A stretch of DNA of 64,000 nt from Siphonodentalium dalli (GCA_032622095.1 CP136068.1:115307509-115371508); one strand, 5' to 3'; shown: positions 45,902 through 56,186, counted from the first letter of the stretch. A program made the numbers and translations. The notes: generated by a model from the sequence alone, not told the origin.

Positions 45902-46375
45902 GGTCATTCAAATAACGGAAAGGGCCACAGTAAAGTCAGTCCAATGGAAGGACCAAATGGTGACAATAGCGAAGATGAAGACAGTGGAGACGATACTGCT
46001 GAAGGTTTCAACAACAGCGATGATTCTGATAAGAACATTTTTATTCGACTCTATGATAAATATGCGAGAGTTGGGACCATCTGCAAATGCTTCCTGGATC
46101 TGGGATTGGTTTTCGCCAACATTCAACAATGTATCGATGCTGCATTAAACCGCGATTCACGGATTTATTTTTGGTATACGATAGCGCTGATCTGTGCTTC
46201 GTTTTTGCTACAATTTCTGACACTCATAGTTCTAATCGTGCTATATAAGACGAAAGTTTGTCATGGTGCAGCGGCCAAAAAGACTCCAAGATGTGCAAGG
46301 TTGAATAACTTCTCAGTTGTACTGATAATGGGGACCCTGCTTGTGAACGTGTTCATTGTTGCCTTCGCGAAATAA
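45902..46375 (+). CDS. Ninjurin-like membrane protein (terminal exon or single-exon gene)
   Basis: From the ATG at 45944 the frame has 143 residues. An acidic N-terminus (residues 7-30, DNSEDEDSGDDTAEG and so on) is followed by an amphipathic stretch FLDLGLVFANIQQCIDAAL (50-68), a hydrophobic segment at 75-101, and a second at 121-142 with NNFSVVLIMGTLLVNVFIVA. The layout and the motif LNN-x(10)-VNVFI-AF match ninjurins, small plasma-membrane proteins; NINJ1 oligomerises to rupture membranes in lytic cell death and was first described in adhesion. The frame stays open 14 codons upstream to CTATTTCAG at 45901, so this may be the last exon of a spliced gene. Alternatively TATAAAA at 45861 could drive a transcript starting just before the ATG. 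Stop TAA at 46373-46375. Confidence 0.82.
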   Translation, partial: GHSNNGKGHSKVSPMEGPNGDNSEDEDSGDDTAEGFNNSDDSDKNIFIRLYDKYARVGTICKCFLDLGLVFANIQQCIDAALNRDSRIYFWYTIALICASFLLQFLTLIVLIVLYKTKVCHGAAAKKTPRCARLNNFSVVLIMGTLLVNVFIVAFAK

Positions 46376-46821
46376 CACACAACTTGAAACGTCAGTGCTT
46401 TAAGAAATATTTACACTCTTACGTATATTTGGAGGGAGGACGTTGTCGGCATGTGACGTCATGCGCGGGTGCCAACTTGTTTTAATATTGTATGAAGTTA
46501 GACTGACAGTTGTGTGCAAGCACCATACTCCATGGAACGCAAGCGAGTCAACATCCAATTAATCACGATAGCAAGTGTGGGGGGGGGGTCTGTGTGTTAC
46601 GTCACGTGACGTAATTTTTACAAACAAAAGCCCTGCATTCATGTTCTACAGCGATTTAGCTGACGTTTCACTTCCGCATTGAGTTTTTTTTCACTTCCGT
46701 GTTTACTGTTCAAAATCATGCTTTCTGATGATCAAATATACAGGCTTGTTATCCTTCATCCCATTTTCCTCTCTTCTGATTGGCTGAGAGTGCGTCACAT
46801 GGCGGGCCGTAAATCACCATA
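46376..46821. other. Downstream of the ninjurin exon, no further gene seen
   Basis: Contains a G tract near 46579 and the palindromic site listed separately. No polyadenylation signal stood out. Confidence 0.4.
46597..46614. promoter_or_regulatory. 18-bp perfect palindrome with CRE and E-box cores
   Basis: TTACGTCACGTGACGTAA combines two inverted CRE-like TGACGTAA halves around the E-box CACGTG. It would suit bZIP or bHLH dimers. Its target gene is unknown. Confidence 0.5.
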
Positions 46822-47720
46822 TTACCTTCGAGGGTAACATTGTCTCAGTTATTGACCGCTCAGCTGTTACCAGTAAACATAGAACTATGAAGAACTCACC
46901 GCGCAGAGATTCTCTGACAGCTCTCTGATAATTTCGAAAAACACTGTTTTTATAAACCCCACTGTTTCATAACAATTGCGAACTGTGGTGTTTGCTAATT
47001 TGCATAATTGTGTGTTTTTTTATTTGCAATTAAAGAACGCTATGTATAAATGGTGTTATCACAGACACATATCTGTTATAAGGTGTAATATTCATATTGG
47101 ACCTTTTTATATCAATAATAAAGACCGTGGGACAAATAGATAAACCTTATTATGCAGTTGGTATGCTGCAGACAATTGCACATACGATGTACATATGTTA
47201 CAACTACGTTTATGTACTAGATCAAATAGCCACTCTTTGCTGTTTATCAATTGATTTTTTCTTTTCTTCAATACATTCCTCAGACTTCAGAGAATACCCG
47301 TATGTTGCGTAACGATCTGTGACAGATGTCAATTTCTGTTTGCACTACTACAACGTGTTAGTTCCACATTTTACCATTCTGGAAATTAACACGTCTGTCA
47401 GCGTCTTCACGCTCATTTGAAACGAAACCGTATACATTTCGCTGCATGGCTACTCAACTTCTAAATTGCTTTACTCCTCTTTCCGTGAACCGATTTCCAC
47501 ATTGCAACCAGCAAACTGACCGGAGAATATATGCGCAAATGACGGGTCTGTTAATTGTTCCAGATTATGAATGTTTTATTTTCTAAATAGCGATGATTCC
47601 AACATAAAATTAACTTTTCGAACTGGATTAAAGAATATATGCGCGCATTTATGCCTGCTATTAAGGAGGTTCGTGTGTACTCCTTTGTCAGATAACAAAA
47701 CAGTTATCACCCTTGTTTTC

Positions 47721-47831
47721 GTGAGACACGGGGATTTGTCGCCGCTCTCGACCTGGAATGTCACCCTCGGGCCTGGCGGCCCTCGGGGGACATTCCAGGT
47801 CTCGAGCGGGCGACAAATCCCCGTGTCTCAC
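47721..47831. repeat. Near-perfect hairpin at the end of duplicated unit 1
   Basis: GTGAGACACGGGGATTTGTC pairs with GACAAATCCCCGTGTCTCAC. The tip is CCCTCGGGCCTGGCGGCCC, then TCGGGG, with almost no loop. Confidence 0.95.
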
Positions 47832-48758
47832 TAAATCGAGGGCGCGATAACTGTATATTATTACCCTCGAGGGTAACATTGTCTCAGTTATTGACCGCTC
47901 AGCTATTACCAGTAAACATAGAACTACGAAGAACTCAACGTGCAGAGACACTCTCACAGCTCTCTAACAATTTTCGAAAACACTGTTTTTATCAACCCCA
48001 CTGTATCATAACAACCGCGAACTGTGGTGTTTGCTAATTTGCATAATTGTGTGTGTTTTTTAGTTGTAATTAAAGCACGCTATGTATAAATTGTGTTATC
48101 GCGGACACAAATCAGTTATAATGTGTAATGTTCCTATTGGACCTTTTTATATAAATAATAAAGACCGTGGGACAAATAGATAAACCTTATTATGCAGTTG
48201 GTGTGTGCTGCAGGCAATCGCACATACGATGTACATACGTTACAAATACGTTTATGTACTAGTTCAAATAGCCACTCTTTACTGTTTATCAATTGACTAT
48301 TTATTTTTCTTCAATACATTCCTCAGACTTCAGAGAATACCCGTATGTTGCGTAACAATCTGTGACATATGTCAATTTCTGTTTGCACTACTACAACGTG
48401 TTAGTTTCACATTTTATCAATCTGGAAATGAACACGTCTGTCGGCGTCTTCACGGCCATTTGAAACGAAACCGAACATTTCGCTGCATGGCTACTCAACT
48501 TCGAAATTGCTTTACTCCTCTTTCCGTGAACATATTTCCACCATGCAACCAGTAAACTGACCGGAGAATAGCGCAAATGACGGGTCTGTTAATTGATCCA
48601 GATTATGAATGTTTTATTTTCTAAATAGCGATGATTCCAACATAAAATTTACTTTTCGAACTGGATTAAAGAATATATGCGCGCATTTATGCCTGCTATT
48701 AAGGAGGTTCGTGTGTACTCCTTTGTCAGATAACAAAACAGTTATCACCCTTGTTTTC

Positions 48759-48869
48759 GTGAGACACGAGGATTTGTCGCCGCTCTCGACCTGGAATGTC
48801 ACCCTCGGGCCTGACGGCCCTCGGGTGACATTCCAGGTCTCGAGCGGGCGACAAATCCCCGTGTCTCAC
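48759..48869. repeat. Near-perfect hairpin at the end of duplicated unit 2
   Basis: Same hairpin as in unit 1 with a few changes: GTGAGACACGAGGATTTGTC on the left, and the tip CCCTCGGGCCTGACGGCCC followed by TCGGG. Confidence 0.95.
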
Positions 48870-49084
48870 TCAATCGCGGGCGATAACTGTATATTAAAAC
48901 TAAAATTATTTTTTTGTAAATTGTTTAATAACACAGTTAATTCTTTGATATATATGTGTGCCGATTTTGTGGTTTCGTAGGTTTTCAAATGGTTCTAAGC
49001 GGAACAGAGCTGAATTGTGTTCAGTTAGATTTTAGTAGATGATCTGATCCTTATTCCATTCATAAACCCATTATATAATAATTA

Positions 49085-49230
49085 GGAGATAAACACACCC
49101 TGTTGAGTTGTACATTCTGGGATTCGAGCATGAAAACAGTTTTCGAACGAGCCGGCTTGCCGGCGAGTTCACAAACTGTTTTCATGCTCGAATCCCAGAA
49201 TGTACAACGAAACAGGGTACGTTTATCTCC
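49085..49230. repeat. Near-perfect hairpin, arms ~65 bp
   Basis: TGTACATTCTGGGATTCGAG pairs with CTCGAATCCCAGAATGTACA, and GCATGAAAACAGTTT with its complement. The tip is CGAGCCGGCTTGCCGGCGAG. Outer pairing extends to GGAGATAAAC and GTTTATCTCC. Confidence 0.94.
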
Positions 49231-49411
49231 ATTGTAATTCAATCTAGCAAGGAATTTGCCAAAAAAAACTGTATAAAAAGTATCATTTAGTCATTTTCAT
49301 GACACGAATCGAGACTTTCATTTCGCCGTTGTCACCGTGCACAAATCATTGGATTTGTTCATTGCCTTACTCGGAACACTGCTCCGTAACCATTTCCTGT
49401 GGGGCGGGTTG

Positions 49412-49602
49412 GCTCGTTTCGCTACTCCGTTCTGCGCCGATGAAATTGTACCGTGCCACATTCAGATTTGATGCACGCTGAAGCGGCCGATGAACGGTAT
49501 CTATAGACAACAACGCGCGGGTGTGCTCGTTTCGCTACTCGTTCTGCGCCGATGAAATTGACCGTGCTACATTCAGATTTGATGCAAGCTGAAGCGGCCG
49601 AT
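49412..49602. repeat. Direct duplication, 113-bp offset
   Basis: GCTCGTTTCGCTACTC, TTCTGCGCCGATGAAATTG, CATTCAGATTTGATGCA and GCTGAAGCGGCCGATG occur in the same order from 49412 and 49525. Confidence 0.93.
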
Positions 49603-50025
49603 GTCGGTGAATCGAAAACGAAATTTAGCCGCTCTCGGCCAATCAGAATGCTTGTTTTTAGTGACAAATACTCAATTGAATTACAATGATATACAACCGT
49701 CATTGTATAATAGGAAATTGTGCCATGTGTACCCAATGTGTTATTGTTGCGCAAACCTGACCTTTGATTTCCGGCTTGTCGTCTGTTTACATTCCGTACG
49801 CAAAATCGATGTTTGTGACTAAGTTGGTGTTGTTTGAACACAGTTTTCATTAAATTTACGCCATTAAATACGCAAAAGAGTCTTATTTATCTGAGACTAA
49901 TTCTTTACGCGGGCAAAAGGCAAAAAACGTGAAACGTCATCGCAGGCATTACTGCAGCCGCTGTTAGTTGCATGTCACATTTAGTGATTTACGTATGGAG
50001 ATTTTGCATCAAGTAATAAATAAAA
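49603..50025. other. Spacer, no gene seen
   Basis: No supported feature. Confidence 0.4.
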
Positions 50026-50173
50026 TCCACAACTTGTCCCCAGTTTATAGCGAAATGTACAAAACTCGTCCACTAAATTAAGTCTGGACCTCGCCAAAGG
50101 CCCGGACCAGACCTAATTTATTTACTGGACTCGTTTTGTAAATTTCGCTACAAACTGGGATTTAGTTGTAGAT
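50026..50173. repeat. Near-perfect hairpin, arms ~62 bp
   Basis: CCCAGTTTATAGCGAAATGT pairs, with mismatches, with AAATTTCGCTACAAACTGGG. GTCTGGACCTCGCC pairs around the tip AAAGG with CCCGGACCAGAC. Confidence 0.92.
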
Positions 50174-50601
50174 CCTCTATATGTATGTTGTTCTCGGATA
50201 TCTGGAAACATGAATACATATATAAAGCGACCCTAGTGGGTTATTGTGAAAAAGATATATTCGTCTGTATAACATCACCACTAAGAAGAACGGAGAACTA
50301 GATTAACTGTTTTTATTAAATGCATAACTCATAGTCCATATGGATATTATCATTAATGATCTTCCAACTTGAGATTTCCAATCACGACATATTTGCTTTG
50401 GGCTCCACAAATCTAGATATGCAATTTTTAACAAGTAAATAATGGCAAAAGGAAGACACCCACAGAGGGGAGCTTTTGACATGGTTTTGACATGATAAAT
50501 CTCATTATTGGAGAGTTATTAATAACGAAAATAAGAACAAAGTCAATCTATTTCTTCATAATTATGCTCGTTGATTTTAGTTGTTTTACACACTTTTATG
50601 C
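50174..50601. other. Spacer, no gene seen
   Basis: No supported feature. Confidence 0.4.
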
Positions 50602-51049
50602 CCAAGCCTGAAAATAGCGTGCCTGTTATTTGCAGAATGAGGTCCACAGAGGATGAATTTAGTGATGCTATCCCACACAGCGGGCTAGCATCACTAAATT
50701 CACCCTCTGGAGACCTCATTTTGCTTAGGCCTCATCTTCTGGGAAGTATCTACAGTATCAAATTAACATTGTTTTTAGTTTTCCCTTCTGGGAAGTTTCT
50801 ATATCCCATAATTTGCAGCAGATAAAATGCATAATTGAGGTACCCAATGGGTGAACATCACCAACTTCAACCGGGGAACTTCATTCTGATCCTAGGTCTA
50901 CCATAGCAGTTGAGGGCCTAATCAGAATGAGGTTCCCAGAGGGTGAATTTAGTGACGCTAGCCCTCTGTGTGGGATAGCGTCACTAAATTCACCCTCTGG
51001 GGACCTCATTCTGCAAATGACAGACACGCTATTTGCAGGCTTGTTTATG
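50602..51049. mobile_element. Nested foldback element (arms are themselves palindromes), second family
   Basis: Outer arms: CAAGCCTGAAAATAGCGTG near 50603 is mirrored by CACGCTATTTGCAGGCTTG ending near 51046. Each arm contains its own hairpin, 50631-50724 and 50923-51013, with stems GCAGAATGAGGT, CACAGAGG and GAATTTAGTGA and tips such as TATCCCACACAGCGGGCTA. The spacer (50725-50922) includes a further stem, GGGAACTTCATTCTGAT, that pairs with ATCAGAATGAGGTTCCC of the right hairpin. No coding sequence. The layout parallels 16479-16932 although the sequence is unrelated. Confidence 0.88.
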
Positions 51050-53309
51050 CCGTGGCATAGAACGTTTCTCGAAATGTTCGATGAAGAGAGCAGCCAAAAT
51101 GTACAAACGAGAAATGGACTCTGCTATTAAGAAACACAGAGAGGCAATGGATATGGAAATGTCAAATATGAAATCTCACAACCCTCGCGATTTCTGGAAA
51201 CTTTTAACAAGTAAAGAACCACAAAAGAATCATGTTATCCAAATGGCACCATTGACTGAATTCTTTCGCGATATAAACGCCGATCATGTGCAGGATAAGC
51301 CCCCCGAAATTCCGAAACTTTCGGATCGTATGCCAACTGTTGAAACTATAGATAAACCCATTAGTAAGACGGAAATAGAACTAGCACTAAAGTCCCTAAA
51401 GAATAATAAGTCGAGCGGACACGACAACATACTGAACGAGTATCTGAAAACATCATCCCCGCGACTGATGGAGATATATCACAAACTTTTTAATAAGATT
51501 TTGGACTCGGGTTGTGTGCCAACTGAATGGTTAATTGGAACGATTATACCTATATATAAAAATAAGGGTAACCCAAATGACCCCAAGAACTATAGGCCTA
51601 ACACACTTCTGAGTTGTTTTGGTGAATTGTTCACAAAGATTCTGTCTAATAGACTAAATGAGTTTGTCGAAGATAATGATATTCTGCTTCAGAATCAGAC
51701 GGGCTTCCGCAGAAAATTTTCGACGTTAGACAACATTTTTATACTTCATATTTTGAGTGAATTGTCAAAAACATTGAAGGCAAGACTCATATGCGCTTTT
51801 ATCGACTTTGAAAAAGCGTTTGATAAGGTGTGGCGCCCCGGGCTATGGCCAAAACTACTGCAATATGGAATAAGTGGGAAAGTATTCAAAATAGTCACGA
51901 ATATGTACAGAAATATAAAATCATGTATTCAGGTTAATGGGAATAAATCTGATTATTTCCCATGCCTTTCAGGAGTCAGACAGGGTGATAACTTGTCCCC
52001 TTTATTATTCTCTCTTTTCCTGAATGATCTTCAAACCTTTATGGATAATCAAAATGGAATAAGTCTTAACAAAATCGGAAGAGAATTGGAAACTGAACTG
52101 GGTATATTACTAGATCTATTCCTAATTTTATACGCAGACGATACAGTTATTTTAGCAGATGGCCCCAGAAAACTCCAGAAACACCTTGACAAATTTAGCG
52201 AATATTGCGAAAAATGGAAACTGAAAGTTAATGTTGAAAAAACTAAAATTTTAGTCCTTTCAGGACGCAGCGTACCAAAAAATCGTATTTTCAAATATGA
52301 TGGTAAAATCATTGAAAGGGTTCAGAACTTCACTTATTTGGGAATAAACTTCAGACGATCTGGCTCTTTCGCGGCAGCAAAAACAACTCTTGTAGAAAAG
52401 GCAACAAAAGCTATGTACGCATTAATTGGAAAGTCTAGAAAAAATTGCCTGTCGATCAGAAATATGTTTTATCTCTTTGATTCCTTGGTTTCGCCTATTG
52501 CTTTGTATGGATGTGAAATTTGGGGATTTGCTAACAACGATATAGTTGAAAACTTACACCGGAAATTCATTAAACACATCTTAAGATTAAAACCATCTAC
52601 CCCGAATTACATGGTGTATGGCGAAAGCGGACGGCTACCGCTTAGTATAATGATTAACACACGAATGATCAAGTTTTGGTGCAAAGTGGTAAACAACGAA
52701 GATCGCATATACAGCAAAGTACTATATAAGTTAGCTTATAGCTTATCACATGAAAATGATCATTGTTTTCCATGGTTCCGTAAGATTCGCGACATTTTGC
52801 TTGATTCTAGTCAATCCCACTTATTGGCAGCTGATCGAATTCAGAATGTAGACCAGCTAACTGATTATGTAAGATGCTGCCTTATAGAAAAATTTGTTTC
52901 GAGTTGGTCGACAGACATTGATAACTCTAGCAGAGGTGTCATTTATAGAATATACAAGCACAATTTCCACTTTGAAGAATATCTAGATTGTAGTAATAGA
53001 AACGATCGAAAAACTTTATGTAAATTCCGAACGTGCAACCACAAACTCCCAGTTGACGTGGGTAGATGGCAAAACATTGATCTCGAAGATCGTATTTGCA
53101 CGCTATGCTCTTCGACAAGAGTTGGCGATGAATTCCACTACCTGTTTAAGTGTGAACACTTTAATTTTCTTAGAAACCGCCTACTGCCGAAAGAATTCAC
53201 TGAAAGACCAAATGTTATAGTCATGAGCGAATTACTAAATACAAAAGACAAACATTTATATCGCCGGCTATGTATATTAATACGACACATTATAAAGGAA
53301 TTTAATTAG
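51033..53309 (+). CDS. LINE reverse transcriptase, endonuclease missing
   Basis: 758 codons; the first residues (MQACLCRG) overlap the neighbouring foldback and are not part of the ancestral protein. Visible motifs: GTIIPIYKNKG, NYRPNTLLSCFGELFTKIL, FIDFEKAFDKVW near 255, GVRQGDNLSPLLF near 313, the catalytic YADD near 367-370, and YLGINF. The C-terminus has the knuckle CTLCSSTRVGDEFHYLFKC (C-x2-C-x9-H-x4-C), as in the fragment at 21.1 kb. No endonuclease domain is present, so it is a 5'-truncated copy with an otherwise open frame, which suggests recent insertion. It differs clearly from the LINE at 24.5-27.8 kb (YADD versus FADD, different C-terminus). Confidence 0.92.
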   Translation: MQACLCRGIERFSKCSMKRAAKMYKREMDSAIKKHREAMDMEMSNMKSHNPRDFWKLLTSKEPQKNHVIQMAPLTEFFRDINADHVQDKPPEIPKLSDRMPTVETIDKPISKTEIELALKSLKNNKSSGHDNILNEYLKTSSPRLMEIYHKLFNKILDSGCVPTEWLIGTIIPIYKNKGNPNDPKNYRPNTLLSCFGELFTKILSNRLNEFVEDNDILLQNQTGFRRKFSTLDNIFILHILSELSKTLKARLICAFIDFEKAFDKVWRPGLWPKLLQYGISGKVFKIVTNMYRNIKSCIQVNGNKSDYFPCLSGVRQGDNLSPLLFSLFLNDLQTFMDNQNGISLNKIGRELETELGILLDLFLILYADDTVILADGPRKLQKHLDKFSEYCEKWKLKVNVEKTKILVLSGRSVPKNRIFKYDGKIIERVQNFTYLGINFRRSGSFAAAKTTLVEKATKAMYALIGKSRKNCLSIRNMFYLFDSLVSPIALYGCEIWGFANNDIVENLHRKFIKHILRLKPSTPNYMVYGESGRLPLSIMINTRMIKFWCKVVNNEDRIYSKVLYKLAYSLSHENDHCFPWFRKIRDILLDSSQSHLLAADRIQNVDQLTDYVRCCLIEKFVSSWSTDIDNSSRGVIYRIYKHNFHFEEYLDCSNRNDRKTLCKFRTCNHKLPVDVGRWQNIDLEDRICTLCSSTRVGDEFHYLFKCEHFNFLRNRLLPKEFTERPNVIVMSELLNTKDKHLYRRLCILIRHIIKEFN

Positions 53310-53527
53310 ATTAGGAAGGTGTATTACCCATTGGTTCAATGATATCATAAATGTGTATATTACAGCGATGTTACATGTATATCTGATCATATGTCTTTTA
53401 TATAACACTGTTATGTTCTAGATAAACCATGTTGACCACATGTATATATGTAAATATTGTACACATATAATTATCTCCATACCTTTATTAAGGGAGTGAG
53501 AAATAAATGAATTGATTGAATTGATTG
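51033..53527 (+). mobile_element. 5'-truncated LINE with short-repeat tail
   Basis: Coding sequence 51033-53309, then ~190 bases of 3' UTR and a tail AAATAAATGAATTGATTG then AATTGATTG (about 53501-53527). The 5' side abuts the foldback at 50602-51049, so the upstream endonuclease part is missing. Confidence 0.88.
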
Positions 53528-53920
53528 TTATATCAATCGCCGGGACCAAGACGATGGATAACAATAGTATTACCCTCTCGAAGATCACTTCAGGTTTATA
53601 GCGGCGAATCACATTAAGTTTCAACGCGTATTAATAACAGGGGGACCATTGTGGCATTTTTGACCATTGGAGAAAGTGTTTTTCTCCTGGATTGTTCTTC
53701 TGTCCTACATTATGGTAAATTGTTATAATTAAATTGTGTTTTCATTAATTTCTCGCATCTGTTCAGAATAAAACAATGGGAACTATTTCTTTTGGAACGT
53801 GTGCTCGATATTTGTCATTTGGTTGTGAGCAAATCAATCGATGTGATGTAAACAGTGCAGTTTTCTAACAATTTGCAGTGAATTGTAGAACAAAACTAGA
53901 AGTTTTGGGGGATTTTATAA
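53528..53920. other. Spacer, no gene seen
   Basis: No supported feature. Confidence 0.4.
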
Positions 53921-53994
53921 CGTAGCACATATAATAAACACCTATATAGGCTTTCCGACGTAGCACATATAATAAACACCTATATAGGCTTTGG
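53921..53994. repeat. Direct duplication, 38-bp unit
   Basis: CGTAGCACATATAATAAACA then CCTATATAGGCTTT occurs twice in a row. Confidence 0.93.
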
Positions 53995-54127
53995 CTTTCC
54001 GATCAGAGGGTCCTATATTACTATTTCTTTGGCTTTGGTGGTAAACAATAATTGATTCGAGTCGAGGAACAGTAGTATTAAGTAGAGGGAATATTGATAT
54101 ATATATCACTGAGCATTAGGGCGTGGT

Positions 54128-54395
54128 CCCCACCCCCACGGGATTTCATAAATACTACTTATCGAATGTTAAACGATACAATACCGACTAATTTATATAG
54201 GTGTAGTCGTCGTATGATAATCCCCACCCCCACGGGATTTCATAAATACTACTTATCGAATGTTAAACGATACATTACCGACTAATTTATATAGGTGTAG
54301 TCGTCGTATGAGAATCCCCCACCCCCCACGGGATTTCGTAAATAGTATTTAACGAATGTCAACGTTACAATAACGACTAATTTATATAAGTGTAT
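54128..54395. repeat. 93-94 bp tandem repeat, three copies
   Basis: Units begin CCCCACCCCCACGGGATTTC at 54128 and 54222 and a variant near 54315, and contain TTATCGAATGTTAAACGATA (diverged in the third unit) and CGACTAATTTATATAGG (TATAAG in the third). Confidence 0.95.
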
Positions 54396-54722
54396 CAAAA
54401 ATGAGCTGTTTTACAAGGCAGATCTTATAGTCATACTAAATAGTAACTACTTTAAAAGCACATCCAAGCTACAATACGACCTATTTTATGTTAGGTAATG
54501 ATGTATGTTTATTTCAGATGGTATAGTCAGGCAAAATATTTCTAGGCAGATGTTATAGTCAGAATAGTTGAAGGCATAGCCAATATTTTAGTACGCCCGA
54601 TTAAATACATGTAGTGATATGTAACTATATATAGGCATATAGTTAGTAGGTTAGTTATGATAGGTTAGTGAAATAATACTGTTATCCTGAGATGATGTTA
54701 AAATGATATGAATTATTCCCTA

Positions 54723-55460
54723 GTGAATAACCCCGTGCATGTAAAAAACCACAGGGGCTAAAACACATGGAACATTTTGTTAGTGGCGGAACTTTTCTTC
54801 TCATTTCTTGTAGATTTGTAGGAAACACGATTCACTCTCATAAAACTCGATATTACAGAGTCTCGTAGAAATCGAAATGTGGAACCCAACACTTAGTTCC
54901 TTTAATGAATATAAATAATACAAGCATAAATAGTATACAAACAGATATATAAAAAAAACATAATCAAATCAATCTTTTTTACCCCTGGTCTTAAATGATC
55001 CCCGTCGAAATATCTTCTGGCAAAAATGTATCAATATTTAAAGTCAGACTAACTATTTCTAGGTTGGTGTTAAAATACTTCTTCTAGGCTATGGGTTATA
55101 CTCAGGCAAACTATTTCTAGGTTAATCAAAAATATCAGAGTTGTAAACTAAATCTACAAATATTAATTGGTATATAAAGAACAGAGTTAGCTCCCCTGTG
55201 AATTGTAACATGTGTTTTATTAAGTTCATTATAGATCTTAAACGATTGATATATGTTAATGAATGATACAAAGATATATTCGTTAGCGAATAAACCTATG
55301 CATGTAAAAACCACAGGTCTAAACACATTGAACTTTTTTTTTAGGAACGTTCTTCTGTAGATTAATAGGCAACACATTTCAAAAACACCATTTCATAGTG
55401 ATAGAAATCGAAATGTATAACCATTATCGGTTCCTTTAATGAAAATGAATGATGGCAATA
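54723..55460. repeat. Diverged tandem duplication, ~562-bp offset
   Basis: 54723-54915 and 55287-55460 share, in order, TGCATGTAAAAA, ACCACAGG, TTCTTCT, GTAGAAATCGAAATGT or a variant, and GTTCCTTTAATGAA. Divergence is substantial. No coding sequence. Confidence 0.75.
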
Positions 55461-56186
55461 TATTGAAATCAATCAACTTATGCTGGAATATATAAAATAT
55501 GTGTATCAAGCATGTTAAATTGTGAATAATTAGTTATTTATATCACACCAACGTTAATTCATAATCTATACTATTTTAGGAAAGAAAACTGGAACAATTA
55601 GCAACTATTTTCGGTTTATATCAAGACAACGTATTTCAATTCCAACACAAATTCAATATTTCAAAAAAATAAAAAAATATCCCCCTTTTAATGAAATATT
55701 AAATGTATAAGCACGATAAAGCAATTAAAACACAATTTAATTTACTTTTTCGTCAACAAAATTGAAGTTATATGTTATAATGCTTCAAAATCAATGAAAA
55801 TCCTTAATCAAATATCTCAATTGAAAGCCAAATTTAAAAAAAATCAATTTCAATGTTAACGGAAACAATTTAACAACAACAAAAAATCTTTATCTGTTTC
55901 GCTCGCAAGTATCAAAAGTCCTTTTTCATTGCCACAATAATCGTAAAACACAATAAATGTTTTGTCTTTAATCAAAAAATGTAAAAATATTATAATCATA
56001 GTCAAAAAAATTCAAGCACAAACTTTATATGTAAAAAAATATATGAAAATTAAATAAAACTTTAATCCATTTATTTGCAAAACAAATTTTTGAAACATTG
56101 TTGACTGTTAACGCAAACAACTGATATTCCAAATCTTTTTAAACATCAAAAGTCGCACAACCAAAGTTAAATAAATGTTTTGTTTT
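55461..56186. other. Very A/T-rich non-coding stretch
   Basis: No open frame of note and no recognised element. Confidence 0.5.

Larger units (their letters stand above)
46822..48896. repeat. Tandem duplication, ~1.04 kb unit
   Basis: Unit 1 starts TTACCTTCGAGGGTAACATT at 46822 and unit 2 starts TTACCCTCGAGGGTAACATT at 47861, a period of 1039 bases. Similarity covers the whole unit with scattered substitutions and small indels. Each unit ends with a long hairpin (47721-47831, 48759-48869). Short frames up to 123 codons in the units are not recognisable. Confidence 0.95.
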
